Shown here: positions 1 to 8,814 of the stretch, one piece after another
Layout of the letters: each line of letters opens with the position of its first letter
Position numbering within the stretch: the first letter of the stretch is position 1
Assembly: GCA_019638615.1 (NCBI GenBank)
Contig: JAHBTL010000001.1
Coordinates: forward strand, 124,001-188,000
DNA length: 64,000 bases
Reading direction: 5' to 3'
Origin: Chitinophagaceae bacterium
GTDB lineage: Bacteria; Bacteroidota; Bacteroidia; Chitinophagales; Chitinophagaceae
The notes under the pieces: model-generated
What the model was told of the DNA's origin: nothing
Seen by the model: the letters and a program-made list of their open reading frames with translations, nothing else
Database searches by the model: none
Position numbers and translations under genes: made by a program

Positions 1-388
1 TTTTAGCATCAATGCAGTTTTGTATGGATAAACGTACAGGAGACAACAAACAAGACCGGCATCCGATCTTAAGTAGCTCAATCAACAGTTAAGATCAATG
101 CCAGTCATTGTTATTAACATGAGAAAAAAGACTTTCAAAAATAGTGATCAGCCGTAATAACAAGACCGTTAAAATTACCTGTTGATGATAGTATCTTAAC
201 TAAAAAGGTTGATCTGCATATTATGCAACATGGTAAAATCATAGCAGCACCGGTTAAAATATGAAGCCACCCCACCTTAGAAAGACATTATCTTTAGAGC
301 GCATTCCAAACTATCATACGTGTTCGTTCCTGTGAGGCGCCGACAGCGGATTGCCCCATATTTTCAACTGTTTATAAAAATATATGCT
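1..388. other. gene-free leader upstream of the GH28-like gene
   Basis: No convincing reading frame is seen here. An inverted repeat pairs GATCTTAA (65-72) with TTAAGATC (89-96). A TATCTTTA at 289-296 resembles the Bacteroidota -7 promoter box TAnnTTTG, about 90 bases ahead of the ATG at 389. It is only a weak match, and no clear -33 box was found at the expected distance. Confidence 0.4.
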
Positions 389-2026
389 ATGCAAAAATAT
401 GTACTCCTGATCTGTGTTGTGGTCTTTTTGGGTCTGCTGAAAAATGCAAGCGGTCAAATGCCGGGTACCGCTCCTGTGCATAATGTAAGAAACTATGGTG
501 CTGTGGGGGACGGAAAAACAGATGACGCGGCGGCAATTCAAAAAGCAATAGATGCGGCGGCTGTCCAAAATGGAGGGAGGGTATTGCTTGACAATGGTGT
601 TTTTTTAACCAGTGGCATCCGTTTAAAAAGCAATATCGAATTACATGTCACTGCAAGTGCCTCTGTTATTGCGTCTTTAGAAGTAAGCAAATATTGCGTG
701 AATGAAAAACTACAATATAAAACACCCATCCGTTCCTTAATTTTTGCAGCAGATTGTTCAAATGTAAGCATAACCGGAAGGGGTAAAATAGACGGGAGGG
801 GCGACCTGATCAAAGAAACGGCTTTTAACGACCGGCCCGATCTCATTGTATTCCATGGCTGCAAAGCTGTTACAATACAGGATATTTATCTTACCAACTC
901 AAGCAAGTTCATGACCTTTTTACTGCAATGTGTGGGTGTTCGTGTAGATGGTATTACGGTGGTCAACATCAAAAACTCCAATAACGACGGATTCGATATT
1001 GACGGCAGCAGGGATGTGATCATTTCAAATTCAAACATACATACGCTCGACGATTGCATTGCGTTTAAGGCCAGTACCCGCACCGACCGTTGTGCGGATA
1101 TTGTTGTCAATAATTGTATTTTAAGCTCCCGCTGCGCGGCCATCAGGGTAGGACCTGATGCGATGGCAGATATAGAAAACATTGCCGTTTCTAACTGCGT
1201 CATCAGAAATACGGGATTAAACGGCATTAAGATACAGGAGTCTATGGGAGCTGTTGCACGGAATATGACGTTTTCCAATATTATCATGGATAATGTAAAG
1301 GGGCCTATTTCCATCCGTTTGTCTGGCTGGAATGAGGGACAATATATTGATACCTGGACCAATTTTAATGATAGCAACTGGACAAAGGGGAGACTGCATA
1401 ATATTTTATTTGAGAACATCAGCGCTACCGTGCCTAACATAATGACCATGCCGGCAGACTATGAAGGAGAAGCACCCTGGTTATTAAATATTACGAAAGT
1501 GAATACAGGCATATCTATTACCGGCACTGCTCAAACCCGTCCCCGCGATATTACATTCAGCAACATTGATATCAGCTTTGAAGGCGGAGGTACTAAAGAA
1601 ATGGCTGCCAAAAGAAATTTACCTGATCTTGAAAGGAGCTACCCCGAGATGTTCATTTTCGGAGACCTGCCTGCTTATGGCTTATATATGCACCACGTTT
1701 CAGGCATCACGCTTAATAATGTACGGTTCAGCTTAAAAACACCCGATCTGCGACCGGCTATTGTTTGCGATGACGCCGATGATATAGCATTAAACGGATT
1801 TAAAGCTGAAGGAAATATAAAAGCTGAAAGTCTTATACGCCTGGAAAATTCATGGAATGTCTTTATCAGCGGTTCACGCCCGCTTAATAAAATAACCACC
1901 TTTCTCAGGGTAGAAGGCAGTAAAAGCCGGGATATACTTTTAACGGGGAATAAACTCAATCTTGCTGCGAGAAAAACCGAGCTTGCCGCCGGAGCGCAGC
2001 AGCCGGGCATTACCGTTCACCCTTAA
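389..2026 (+). CDS. GH28-like secreted polygalacturonase / pectinase family protein
   Basis: This encodes 545 residues, probably a right-handed parallel beta-helix glycoside hydrolase of family 28, acting on pectin-type polymers in the periplasm or outside the cell. The ATG at 389 is preferred over one at 320 because it opens directly into a hydrophobic signal peptide ending near NASGQ. The mature N terminus carries the pectate-lyase-superfamily motif NYGAVGDGKTDDAAAI. Three acidic residues (D200 in NNDG, D221 and D222 in LDDC) match the three catalytic Asp of GH28 polygalacturonases in identity and in the 21-residue spacing I recall for the Aspergillus enzyme. The usual GHG histidine motif is not seen; SSRCAAIRVG stands at that place (about 246-255). 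GIKIQ further on may correspond to the RIK motif. The gene stands alone on the plus strand beside a minus-strand SusCD unit. Exact substrate is unknown. Confidence 0.85.
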   Translation: MQKYVLLICVVVFLGLLKNASGQMPGTAPVHNVRNYGAVGDGKTDDAAAIQKAIDAAAVQNGGRVLLDNGVFLTSGIRLKSNIELHVTASASVIASLEVSKYCVNEKLQYKTPIRSLIFAADCSNVSITGRGKIDGRGDLIKETAFNDRPDLIVFHGCKAVTIQDIYLTNSSKFMTFLLQCVGVRVDGITVVNIKNSNNDGFDIDGSRDVIISNSNIHTLDDCIAFKASTRTDRCADIVVNNCILSSRCAAIRVGPDAMADIENIAVSNCVIRNTGLNGIKIQESMGAVARNMTFSNIIMDNVKGPISIRLSGWNEGQYIDTWTNFNDSNWTKGRLHNILFENISATVPNIMTMPADYEGEAPWLLNITKVNTGISITGTAQTRPRDITFSNIDISFEGGGTKEMAAKRNLPDLERSYPEMFIFGDLPAYGLYMHHVSGITLNNVRFSLKTPDLRPAIVCDDADDIALNGFKAEGNIKAESLIRLENSWNVFISGSRPLNKITTFLRVEGSKSRDILLTGNKLNLAARKTELAAGAQQPGITVHP

Positions 2027-2479
2027 CGGGTATGGATTTGCGTTGATCCCTGCTTCATAGCTGCCACAGCGATTTGCTTCGGCAAGCTGCTAATAACACA
2101 TCTCATATTGCTGTGTTGCGGGGATGGCTTCCCTCCTCGGCGGGCAGGCTCCCGCCGCTACATTCATTCATCTCAGGTCTTTATGCGGGCGGGTTCGCAA
2201 TACGTTCAAGAGTCTGAGTAGAATGTATACTTTGCTTTGGTGCTGGTTGTAAAACCAAACAATTGTAGCGTCACTGCAAGTTACTAATTAGGCGGCGCCT
2301 CCATCATTGCGCCGTGACAAGTTGCATTTGTTTGTCACAGCTTTCTGATTTGTAAGTATCCTAAGTCGGCTAAGTTATCAGCAAACGTACCAGGGCTCTG
2401 TTGCTGAATTCACAGTAGTACTAAAGCTTCATCAGAGCGTTCCGGGAAATTATTACCGCAATTTCCCGGCGGCTTTTTG

Positions 2480-2505
2480 GTTACTTTTTTCCGCAAAAAA
2501 GTAAC
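2480..2505. repeat. perfect 11-bp inverted repeat with 4-base loop
   Basis: GTTACTTTTTT (2480-2490), loop CCGC, AAAAAAGTAAC (2495-2505). The pairing is perfect on both strands and each strand carries a run of T, so it could act as a bidirectional terminator between the two convergent flanking genes. Similar VTFF...KKVT peptide-like translations of such hairpins are common annotation artefacts. Confidence 0.7.
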
Positions 2506-2644
2506 AGAAAAAAGCGGAGGGATTGTAGTTGAAAGGAAAACCGGGTTTGTGGAACAACAAATTGAAGTTCATAACCTGTTGATAAATAGCAAACTGGATG
2601 ATATGTCATTGGCATACCGCCCGCATACCAGTTTGAGTCCGGAT

Positions 2645-2697
2645 AAACCTATAAGGTTTGCCGGGCAGCATTGCAGCGCTGCAAACCTTATAGGTTT
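2645..2697. repeat. 17-bp perfect inverted repeat whose arms are themselves near-palindromic
   Basis: AAACCTATAAGGTTTGC (2645-2661) pairs exactly with GCAAACCTTATAGGTTT (2681-2697) around a 19-base loop. Each arm also holds the small palindrome ACCT-ATA-AGGT, so the element can fold either as one long hairpin or as two short ones, as in REPIN-type repeats. No transposase is seen nearby. Confidence 0.7.
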
Positions 2698-2779
2698 TCT
2701 CAGCCTGTTTTTAGCTGATCTTGCCAGCCGCTTTTCAGTATTATAATCTGGTCTTGTATACATTGCCAGATCAAAATTC

Positions 2780-4228
2780 TTATTTTACATCCCACCATAC
2801 GCCTGCACCAAACTTCTCGTCTATAATGCCCGGCTGGGCAGCTATGGCGGCTTTAAAACCTTCAGGATTGGATATTGCTTCGGAATGTGGATAGGGCATT
2901 CTTACGATCGTTCCCTTACCAGGAAAAAGTGTTTGAACAGGCTCTGTAACGGCTACATAGACCGGGTATCCTGACCGCCGTACTTCAGCCCATCCCTGGT
3001 TGCCATCAGGATAAAGCGCACACCATTTCTGATCTCCTATCAGCTCCCTTTGATCCGTTCCACCATTAAAATCTACCAACGGATGAGCTAAATAACTCCC
3101 GATCCCAAGTCCATACTCATCGAAGCTGGCTTTAATGGCTGCTTCATAGGCGTCCTGCGCCGTCATACCAACATTCCATCCATTCAAAGCAGCTTCAGCA
3201 TATATAAAGAGGACTTCCGAGTATCTCATTATCCGTGTAGGAGAGTTTGTCGAGCGAAATTCTTCGATTCCCATAATAGATAAATCCGGGGTGCTCTGTC
3301 CCAGCGTACCCAATGGAAGTCCCACATATTCACCGCTATTGGCAGCAGGTTCGGCGTATACCGGTAATCGCTGATCGTTCCTGGTTTTAAGAAAGCTGAT
3401 CATAAATGCAGATGTAACATTTTCCTGCGATGCCGCCAATACCGGGTTCATCCAATAGGGACTTCTGTAAACAGCGTCGTTTGGAAGCCAGTATTTAAAA
3501 GCGGCAGTTTCATTAGAAATGATAACGGGGTAGGTATTGGGATCTGAAGCAATCATTTCAATGCCTGCTTTTGCAGTGGGTGCATCCACCAGTGAAATCC
3601 TCATATACATACGCAATAACAGCGAATTGCAGAACCTTTTCCACATCATCATATTGCCATTGAATATCACATCGGCGCTTCCAATATTAGCAGACGGATC
3701 AATCATGCCGTTCGCTGCCTTGAGCTGGGCGATCAGATCTGTATAAATGCTTTGCTGCGAATCGTATTTAGGATATATTGTAGCATTATCTGCATCATCA
3801 GCCTTTAATGCTTCCGAATAAGGAATATCTCCATACCAGTCCGTTAAGTTCTGAAAAGCATAGGAAGTGAGTATCTTGATCACGGCGATAGCATTGTTGT
3901 CTCCCGCCTTTTCAGCCAATTGCATAGCCTTTTTTAAATTTTTTAAATGACCGCTGTACATGTTAAAATTCCTGATGCTCCCTGTGATCTGGTACCGGTC
4001 ATCATGAACATACACGTCGCGAACATTATAGCGCGTCCAGCTTACTGCTTCATTTAAAATAGCGTTGTAAGTATTGAGGATGCTGATCTCAGAATTCGTA
4101 ATTAAAGTCTTATAAGGCACCGCAGTTAAGCTGTTGGGGCTCGTATTCATTTCCTCAAAATCCTTTGTACAGGCGGATACCGACAGCACTAAGACCATTA
4201 ACCCGAATAGTTTTATGTTCATTTTCAT
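2780..4228 (-). CDS. SusD/RagB family outer-membrane lipoprotein (SusD-like_2 type)
   Basis: This 482-residue protein is a surface glycan-binding lipoprotein that works as the lid of its SusC partner. The signal peptide ends in a lipobox with Cys20 (SVSAC), followed by FEEMNTSPNS, the typical start of the SusD-like_2 (PF12771-type) subgroup. Typical internal features are present: the TPR-rich helical body, DWYGDIPYSEAL (about 135-146), RFCNSLLLRMYMRIS in the middle, and SEVLFIYAEAALNGW late in the chain. It follows the SusC stop by 35 bases, the normal susC-susD order. The upstream DapA-like gene suggests a shared transcript. The ligand cannot be read from sequence; the adjacent GH28-like gene makes a uronate-rich glycan a reasonable guess. 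Confidence 0.93.
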   Translation of the reverse strand: MKMNIKLFGLMVLVLSVSACTKDFEEMNTSPNSLTAVPYKTLITNSEISILNTYNAILNEAVSWTRYNVRDVYVHDDRYQITGSIRNFNMYSGHLKNLKKAMQLAEKAGDNNAIAVIKILTSYAFQNLTDWYGDIPYSEALKADDADNATIYPKYDSQQSIYTDLIAQLKAANGMIDPSANIGSADVIFNGNMMMWKRFCNSLLLRMYMRISLVDAPTAKAGIEMIASDPNTYPVIISNETAAFKYWLPNDAVYRSPYWMNPVLAASQENVTSAFMISFLKTRNDQRLPVYAEPAANSGEYVGLPLGTLGQSTPDLSIMGIEEFRSTNSPTRIMRYSEVLFIYAEAALNGWNVGMTAQDAYEAAIKASFDEYGLGIGSYLAHPLVDFNGGTDQRELIGDQKWCALYPDGNQGWAEVRRSGYPVYVAVTEPVQTLFPGKGTIVRMPYPHSEAISNPEGFKAAIAAQPGIIDEKFGAGVWWDVK

Positions 4229-4263
4229 CTTATTTCTGATTTTATAATGAAGGATCTTTTTTA

Positions 4264-7200
4264 TTAAAATCCGATCTTAATTCTTACGCCGATGTTCTGT
4301 GCAGAGGGTGGAGCCGCATATTCAGATCCCTGGGAAGACTGGCTGGCGCCTTTATTAGCGACTTCCGGATCAAAATTTTCATTTTTCTTATACAGCAGGG
4401 CTACATTTCTTGCAAACACAGACAGGTCTGCCTGGGTTAACCCGATCCGCCTGATAAAGGTTCCCGGTATTGTGTAAGATAAAGCTACCTGCCGCAGTTT
4501 CACGTAGGTGGCATCATACAAAAATCGCTCGCCTCTTGCAAAAGGATCCCATCTGAAATCATCCAGATACTGATACTTATTGTTGGGCTTTCCGTCCTCA
4601 AATACTCCATCAAATAAATATCCGCCACCAACATCAAGCGGGTCTCTTACAGAAACGCCATTTGGATTTAGCCCTGTAGTACTTGTAAGCGCGCCGGTCA
4701 TCCACCCGTCTGCATTGGTTCTTGAATATACATCCCCGCCCCACTTGGCATCAATCAGGAAGCTGAAATTAAAGTTGCGGTATGAAAATGAATTATTGAT
4801 GCCTCCTATCCAGTCCGGCATAATATTACCCAGCTTTTTCATTTCACTGGTTAATGGTACTCCATTCGCATCAACAATAGGTTTTCCGTTTTCATGATAT
4901 ACAAAGCCCTTGCCCCACATATCTCCGTAAGCACCGCCCACATCTGCCACAACAATTAATTCATCGCCCTCTGTTTTGTACAGCTCCAGCCTTTTTATAT
5001 TATCATTCAATGCAACTACCTTGCTCGTATTCCTGCTCCAGTTCACCGTTACATCCCATGAAAAATGATTCGTCTTAACCGGCGTGCCGTTCAAAACAAT
5101 TTCTACTCCGGCATTGTTCACCTGACCTGCATTTATAACCTGAGAATTAAATCCGGAAGTAGGGGTAATGGGCGCACTCAGTATCTGGTTCTTAGCTACC
5201 GTTTTATACAATGTTACATCGGCGCCCAACCGGTTTTTCAATAATTTAAGCTCCAATCCTATTTCCTGTGAGGTTGACAGTTCGTTCACGAGGTTAGATG
5301 GAGGCATTTGAGAACTAATGCTAAAGGATGGATTATTACCATAAGGAGAGGCTGCATTGTAAATGGCATTGAGCCTGTACGGATCGGTATCATTGCCTAC
5401 CTGCGCTATTCCTAAACGCAGCTTCCCGAAATTAATAACGCTGTTCCCGCCAAAGAGGCTTGAAAAAATCCAGCTTGTTGTTACGGAAGGATAGAAGTAG
5501 GAATTGTTGCTGACAGGCAAAGTTGAAGACCAATCGTTCCTTCCGGTCAGATCCAGGTAGAGCTGATTTTTGTACCCTAATGAAACGGATGCATACAGGC
5601 TATGTATTTCTTTCTCCATTTTAGAGTATGAGGTAGTAGGTGTTTCTTTTGCATTAGCAAGGGAATAATTATCGGGAACAACCAATTTGCTCACATAAGA
5701 TCCCTGGAAACGGTATTTATTGTTCATGATATTGCCGCCCACATTGGCCGACAGGGAAATATCGTCTGAGATGTTTTTCCTGGCCGAAAGCAGGAAATCG
5801 GTATTTATTTCCTGCCGGAAATAATTACTTACATTATACCGCCCTTCCTTATCGTTCATACTGTAATAAGCTCTTATCAGCTCTATTTGCTCGTTGGAAT
5901 AATCGATACCGGCCCTTGTCATTAAACTCAACCAGTCATTGAACTGGTACCTGATAGAGGCTGAGCCAATAAGCCTGTTTTCTGTTTGGGGATTGAGATT
6001 TTTATATTGTATCCAGTAGGGATTATCATGCCACCTGTCAATCCAGCTTATAGGTGTTCCGTCGGGGTTCTCAATATGATCTTTTTCATACGCCCAGTCT
6101 ACCTGCCTGGCAGTCCATATGGTTTGCATTGCGGGGTTATTGAACGTATACCCCGAACCGCTTAAATTGCCCTTCGTATTAATATAGGACACTTTTGACT
6201 CAAAAGAAAGCTTCTTCGTCAGATTTGCAATTCCCGAAAAGTTGATCGTATTTTTTTTCTGATTGGTATTAGGTACCATGCCGGTCTGGTCGGAGTTGGT
6301 CAATGAAAGCCGTATGCTACCCAGCTCACCGCTGTTGCTTAATGCCGCATTTGTAACACGGGTGATCCCGGTCTCATAAAACCCTTTTACATTATTGGGG
6401 TGAGATATCCAGGGAGTGGGGATCCGTTGACCGGTGTTGGGGTCTACCGGGCTGGTGAACTGTGGCAATCGAAGGATCTCTCCCACGGTTTGTGGAAACC
6501 CGGCTTGCACAGCCCAATACAATTTTCCGCCAGGGAGGATATCCTCAGCCTGCACTCTGTAATCCAGCCGGGGACCAAAGCTTTCATCCACCCCGTCATT
6601 GCTTCCACCGTTCAGTCCGTCTTTATACCAGTACCGCTGACCTCCACCCTGGCCATATTCATTTTGATAGGTAGGAAGTAAAAGTGGATTACTGAATGTT
6701 ACAGTACTTTCGAGCGACACAGAAAATCCTTTTCCTTTCCCAGTTTTTGTAGTGATGAGAATTACACCATTAGCACCCCTCGAACCATACAAGGCCGCTG
6801 CATTGCCTCCTTTTAATATGGCTATGTCGGCAATATCAGAAGGGTTTATATCTGCGGCACCATTGCCCATATCCGTAAAATCCATTGATCCGTTTGCACT
6901 GGACATGACCGAATTGTCAATGGGTATGCCATCAACAACGAATAAAGGCTGGTTATTGCCTGTCAGCGACTGGTTACCGCGTATCACAATCCTGGAGGAT
7001 GCACCTACATTGCCACTGGAATTATTGATATACACACCGGCGGATTTTCCTGCCAGGGCATTAACGAGATTGGTCTCCCCTGTATTTTTAATAGCTTCTC
7101 CGGAAATTTCCTGCACTGCATATCCCAGCGCTTTCTTTTCCCGGGAAATTCCGAGAGCAGTCACCACTACTTCGCTCAATGCCTGAGCACCCCGGCTCAG

Positions 7201-7494
7201 CGTAATATTGATAAGCGTTCGGGACTTCACATTTATTTCCTGACTGATAAACCCTGAAAAGCTGAAGACGAGAATGGCATTTCCTTTTGCCCGGATGCTA
7301 TATTTACCATTAGCATTCGTAGCCGTTCCGGAACCGGTTTCTTTATTTACCACCGATACTCCGGATAATGAAGCACCTGTTTCATCCACTATTCTACCTG
7401 TAACAAGAAGGTCCTGGGCAGATACTTCTTTGGCAAATAAGAAAGCTATTATCAACAAAGACATAGATCTTATTAAAATTGTAAAAGGCTTCAT
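4264..7494 (-). CDS. SusC/RagA family TonB-dependent outer-membrane transporter
   Basis: This is a 1076-residue TonB-linked outer-membrane transporter for oligosaccharides, paired with the downstream SusD. After a signal peptide (cleavage near EVSAQ, residue 27) comes a carboxypeptidase-regulatory-like domain (about 30-100), then EVVVTALGISREKKALGYAV (about 109-128), which is the conserved SusC linker. The plug domain includes SRIVIRGNQSLTG and LFVVDGIPI. The rest forms the 22-strand barrel and ends in RIKIGF with the usual terminal aromatic. Length is typical for SusC. No STN domain and no neighbouring sigma/anti-sigma pair are seen, so control is probably not of the FecIR kind. The start is preceded by the DapA-like gene 86 bases upstream. 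Confidence 0.95.
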   Translation of the reverse strand: MKPFTILIRSMSLLIIAFLFAKEVSAQDLLVTGRIVDETGASLSGVSVVNKETGSGTATNANGKYSIRAKGNAILVFSFSGFISQEINVKSRTLINITLSRGAQALSEVVVTALGISREKKALGYAVQEISGEAIKNTGETNLVNALAGKSAGVYINNSSGNVGASSRIVIRGNQSLTGNNQPLFVVDGIPIDNSVMSSANGSMDFTDMGNGAADINPSDIADIAILKGGNAAALYGSRGANGVILITTKTGKGKGFSVSLESTVTFSNPLLLPTYQNEYGQGGGQRYWYKDGLNGGSNDGVDESFGPRLDYRVQAEDILPGGKLYWAVQAGFPQTVGEILRLPQFTSPVDPNTGQRIPTPWISHPNNVKGFYETGITRVTNAALSNSGELGSIRLSLTNSDQTGMVPNTNQKKNTINFSGIANLTKKLSFESKVSYINTKGNLSGSGYTFNNPAMQTIWTARQVDWAYEKDHIENPDGTPISWIDRWHDNPYWIQYKNLNPQTENRLIGSASIRYQFNDWLSLMTRAGIDYSNEQIELIRAYYSMNDKEGRYNVSNYFRQEINTDFLLSARKNISDDISLSANVGGNIMNNKYRFQGSYVSKLVVPDNYSLANAKETPTTSYSKMEKEIHSLYASVSLGYKNQLYLDLTGRNDWSSTLPVSNNSYFYPSVTTSWIFSSLFGGNSVINFGKLRLGIAQVGNDTDPYRLNAIYNAASPYGNNPSFSISSQMPPSNLVNELSTSQEIGLELKLLKNRLGADVTLYKTVAKNQILSAPITPTSGFNSQVINAGQVNNAGVEIVLNGTPVKTNHFSWDVTVNWSRNTSKVVALNDNIKRLELYKTEGDELIVVADVGGAYGDMWGKGFVYHENGKPIVDANGVPLTSEMKKLGNIMPDWIGGINNSFSYRNFNFSFLIDAKWGGDVYSRTNADGWMTGALTSTTGLNPNGVSVRDPLDVGGGYLFDGVFEDGKPNNKYQYLDDFRWDPFARGERFLYDATYVKLRQVALSYTIPGTFIRRIGLTQADLSVFARNVALLYKKNENFDPEVANKGASQSSQGSEYAAPPSAQNIGVRIKIGF

Positions 7495-7580
7495 ACGATG
7501 TTGTAGTTATAATGTAGAATGAATGAATGAATAAAATAGAATGAAAGAAAAATGAGCTATTGCTGCAAGACCGGCAGGAA

Positions 7581-8483
7581 TCAATTTTCAAACACAGGCC
7601 TTTTAGCAAGCGCCTGCCTTACGGTTGCCAATATCGTTTCTCTTTCAGCACCAGCAACGGGTAACCTGGGTGCTCTTACATATTCCGTTCCCAACTCCAC
7701 CTGAGCTTCCGTGAGTTTAATGTATTGCACCAGCTTAGGCCGAATATCCATTTCCAGCATAGGCAAAAACCAACGAAAAAGTTCAATCGCTTCTTTGATC
7801 TTCCCCTCTTTTACCATATAGTATAACTTTACCGTTTCCCGTGGAAAAGCACAAACCAATCCTCCAACTACTCCTACAGCTCCCATCAATAATTCTTCTA
7901 CGGTCAGGGTATCCACACCACATAAAACCTTGTACCTGTCTCCAAACTTATTGATGATACGCGTTACGTTCGTTACGTCTCTTGAAGATTCTTTAATAGC
8001 CTGTATATTGGGAACATCCGCGAGTGCTTCAAGCATATCAAGCGTTACCTCAATTCTATAGTCAATAGGATTGCTATACAGCATAACCGGTATTGAAACA
8101 GACGTCCCAATTGTTTTAAAGAAAGTTACCGTTTCCAGGAAATCGCTTCTGTATCCCATGGGGGGTAAAAGCATGATCGCCTGGGCACCCCATTTTTCGG
8201 CATGCTGAGCCTGCATTACCGCATTTTTTGTTGCACCTTCCGCTATGTTTAATAATACAGGGATTTTTCCTTCTACTTTTTGAAGAGAAAATTTTACAAG
8301 CGTTTCTTTTTCAGAAAAGCTAAGAGTGCTTGATTCACCCAACGACCCGGCCAAAATAAGCCCGTGGATACCAGCTTCCAGTTGAGCATCAATATTTTTA
8401 CCCAGTAAGTCTAAATCCAGGGTATCATCTTCTTTAAACTTTGTGGTCATTGCAGGAAATACTCCGCTCCATTCTATTGCCAT
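7581..8483 (-). CDS. DapA/NanA-superfamily aldolase or dehydratase
   Basis: This cytoplasmic (beta/alpha)8-barrel enzyme of 300 residues belongs to the dihydrodipicolinate synthase / N-acetylneuraminate lyase superfamily. The Schiff-base lysine is K164 in NIQAIKESS, and Y136 in VMLYSNP matches the family tyrosine. The pyruvate-binding loop reads GSLGES (46-51) rather than the GTTGE of true DapA, so lysine biosynthesis is unlikely. Plausible reactions are cleavage or dehydration of a 2-keto-3-deoxy sugar acid or a related pyruvate-derived substrate. It is the first gene of a minus-strand unit with SusC and SusD, which fits a catabolic role for an imported sugar acid, perhaps released by the nearby GH28-like enzyme. 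The exact substrate is not decided by the sequence. Confidence 0.85.
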   Translation of the reverse strand: MAIEWSGVFPAMTTKFKEDDTLDLDLLGKNIDAQLEAGIHGLILAGSLGESSTLSFSEKETLVKFSLQKVEGKIPVLLNIAEGATKNAVMQAQHAEKWGAQAIMLLPPMGYRSDFLETVTFFKTIGTSVSIPVMLYSNPIDYRIEVTLDMLEALADVPNIQAIKESSRDVTNVTRIINKFGDRYKVLCGVDTLTVEELLMGAVGVVGGLVCAFPRETVKLYYMVKEGKIKEAIELFRWFLPMLEMDIRPKLVQYIKLTEAQVELGTEYVRAPRLPVAGAERETILATVRQALAKRPVFEN

Positions 8484-8814
8484 ATCTTTTTTTCAAAAAT
8501 AAAATACCGGTCTGTTGGTAAGATTACAGTTTTTACCGCATGCTAATCAAAATTTAACCTGTTTAAATGATTCACCAAAAGCGCCGCAGATGCAAATTGT
8601 AGCCGCAGATCCGCAGATTAAATCTTGCACATCTGTCTGCGGCGGACAGGGCTGCGGCAATTTTTATATGGGGTATATATAATTTTTCGCAGGCGGGTGG
8701 CGACCTGCCTGCAGGTCAGACAGGCATTCGCCTGCAGGAGCAAGTACATATAATTTATGCAGCTTGTGTCATCTGCCATTTTTCTTTTGTATTTTACATC
8801 AAAACCCGATAACT
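8484..8814. repeat. intergenic repeat, copy A (left of VCBS gene)
   Basis: No gene is seen. From about 8580 to 8740 the DNA consists of GCCGCAGAT words, a T/A-rich centre and a nested hairpin block (8683-8739) containing GCAGGCG...CGCCTGC and CCTGCCTGCAGG. A closely related block follows the next gene at 10022-10130, in the same orientation. The first 95 bases (8484-8579) show nothing but the divergent start regions of the DapA-like and VCBS genes. Confidence 0.65.

Larger units (their letters stand above)
2027..2779. other. 753-bp intergenic region with several hairpins
   Basis: No gene is supported; an 89-codon frame at 2477-2746 is made of inverted repeats. The stretch lies between the convergent 3' ends of the GH28-like gene and a SusD gene. 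It contains three perfect inverted repeats, listed separately or here: CCGGGAAAT/ATTTCCCGG (2442-2450 with 2461-2469), the T-rich hairpin at 2480-2505 and the double palindrome at 2645-2697. A weak ATCTGG/CCAGAT hairpin (2746-2751 with 2766-2771) just past the SusD stop could be its terminator. The first half (2080-2220) is GC-rich and unlike its neighbours. Confidence 0.5.

Noticed and set aside
2477-2746. 89-codon plus-strand frame (and a 64-codon minus-strand frame overlapping it)
   Set aside because: Both are translations of perfect inverted repeats (GTTACTTTTTT and AAACCTATAAGGTTT arms) with no protein-like pattern or start context.
7581-8483. dapA of lysine biosynthesis
   Set aside because: The pyruvate loop is GSLGES and the gene is tied to SusCD, so a catabolic aldolase or dehydratase is more likely.
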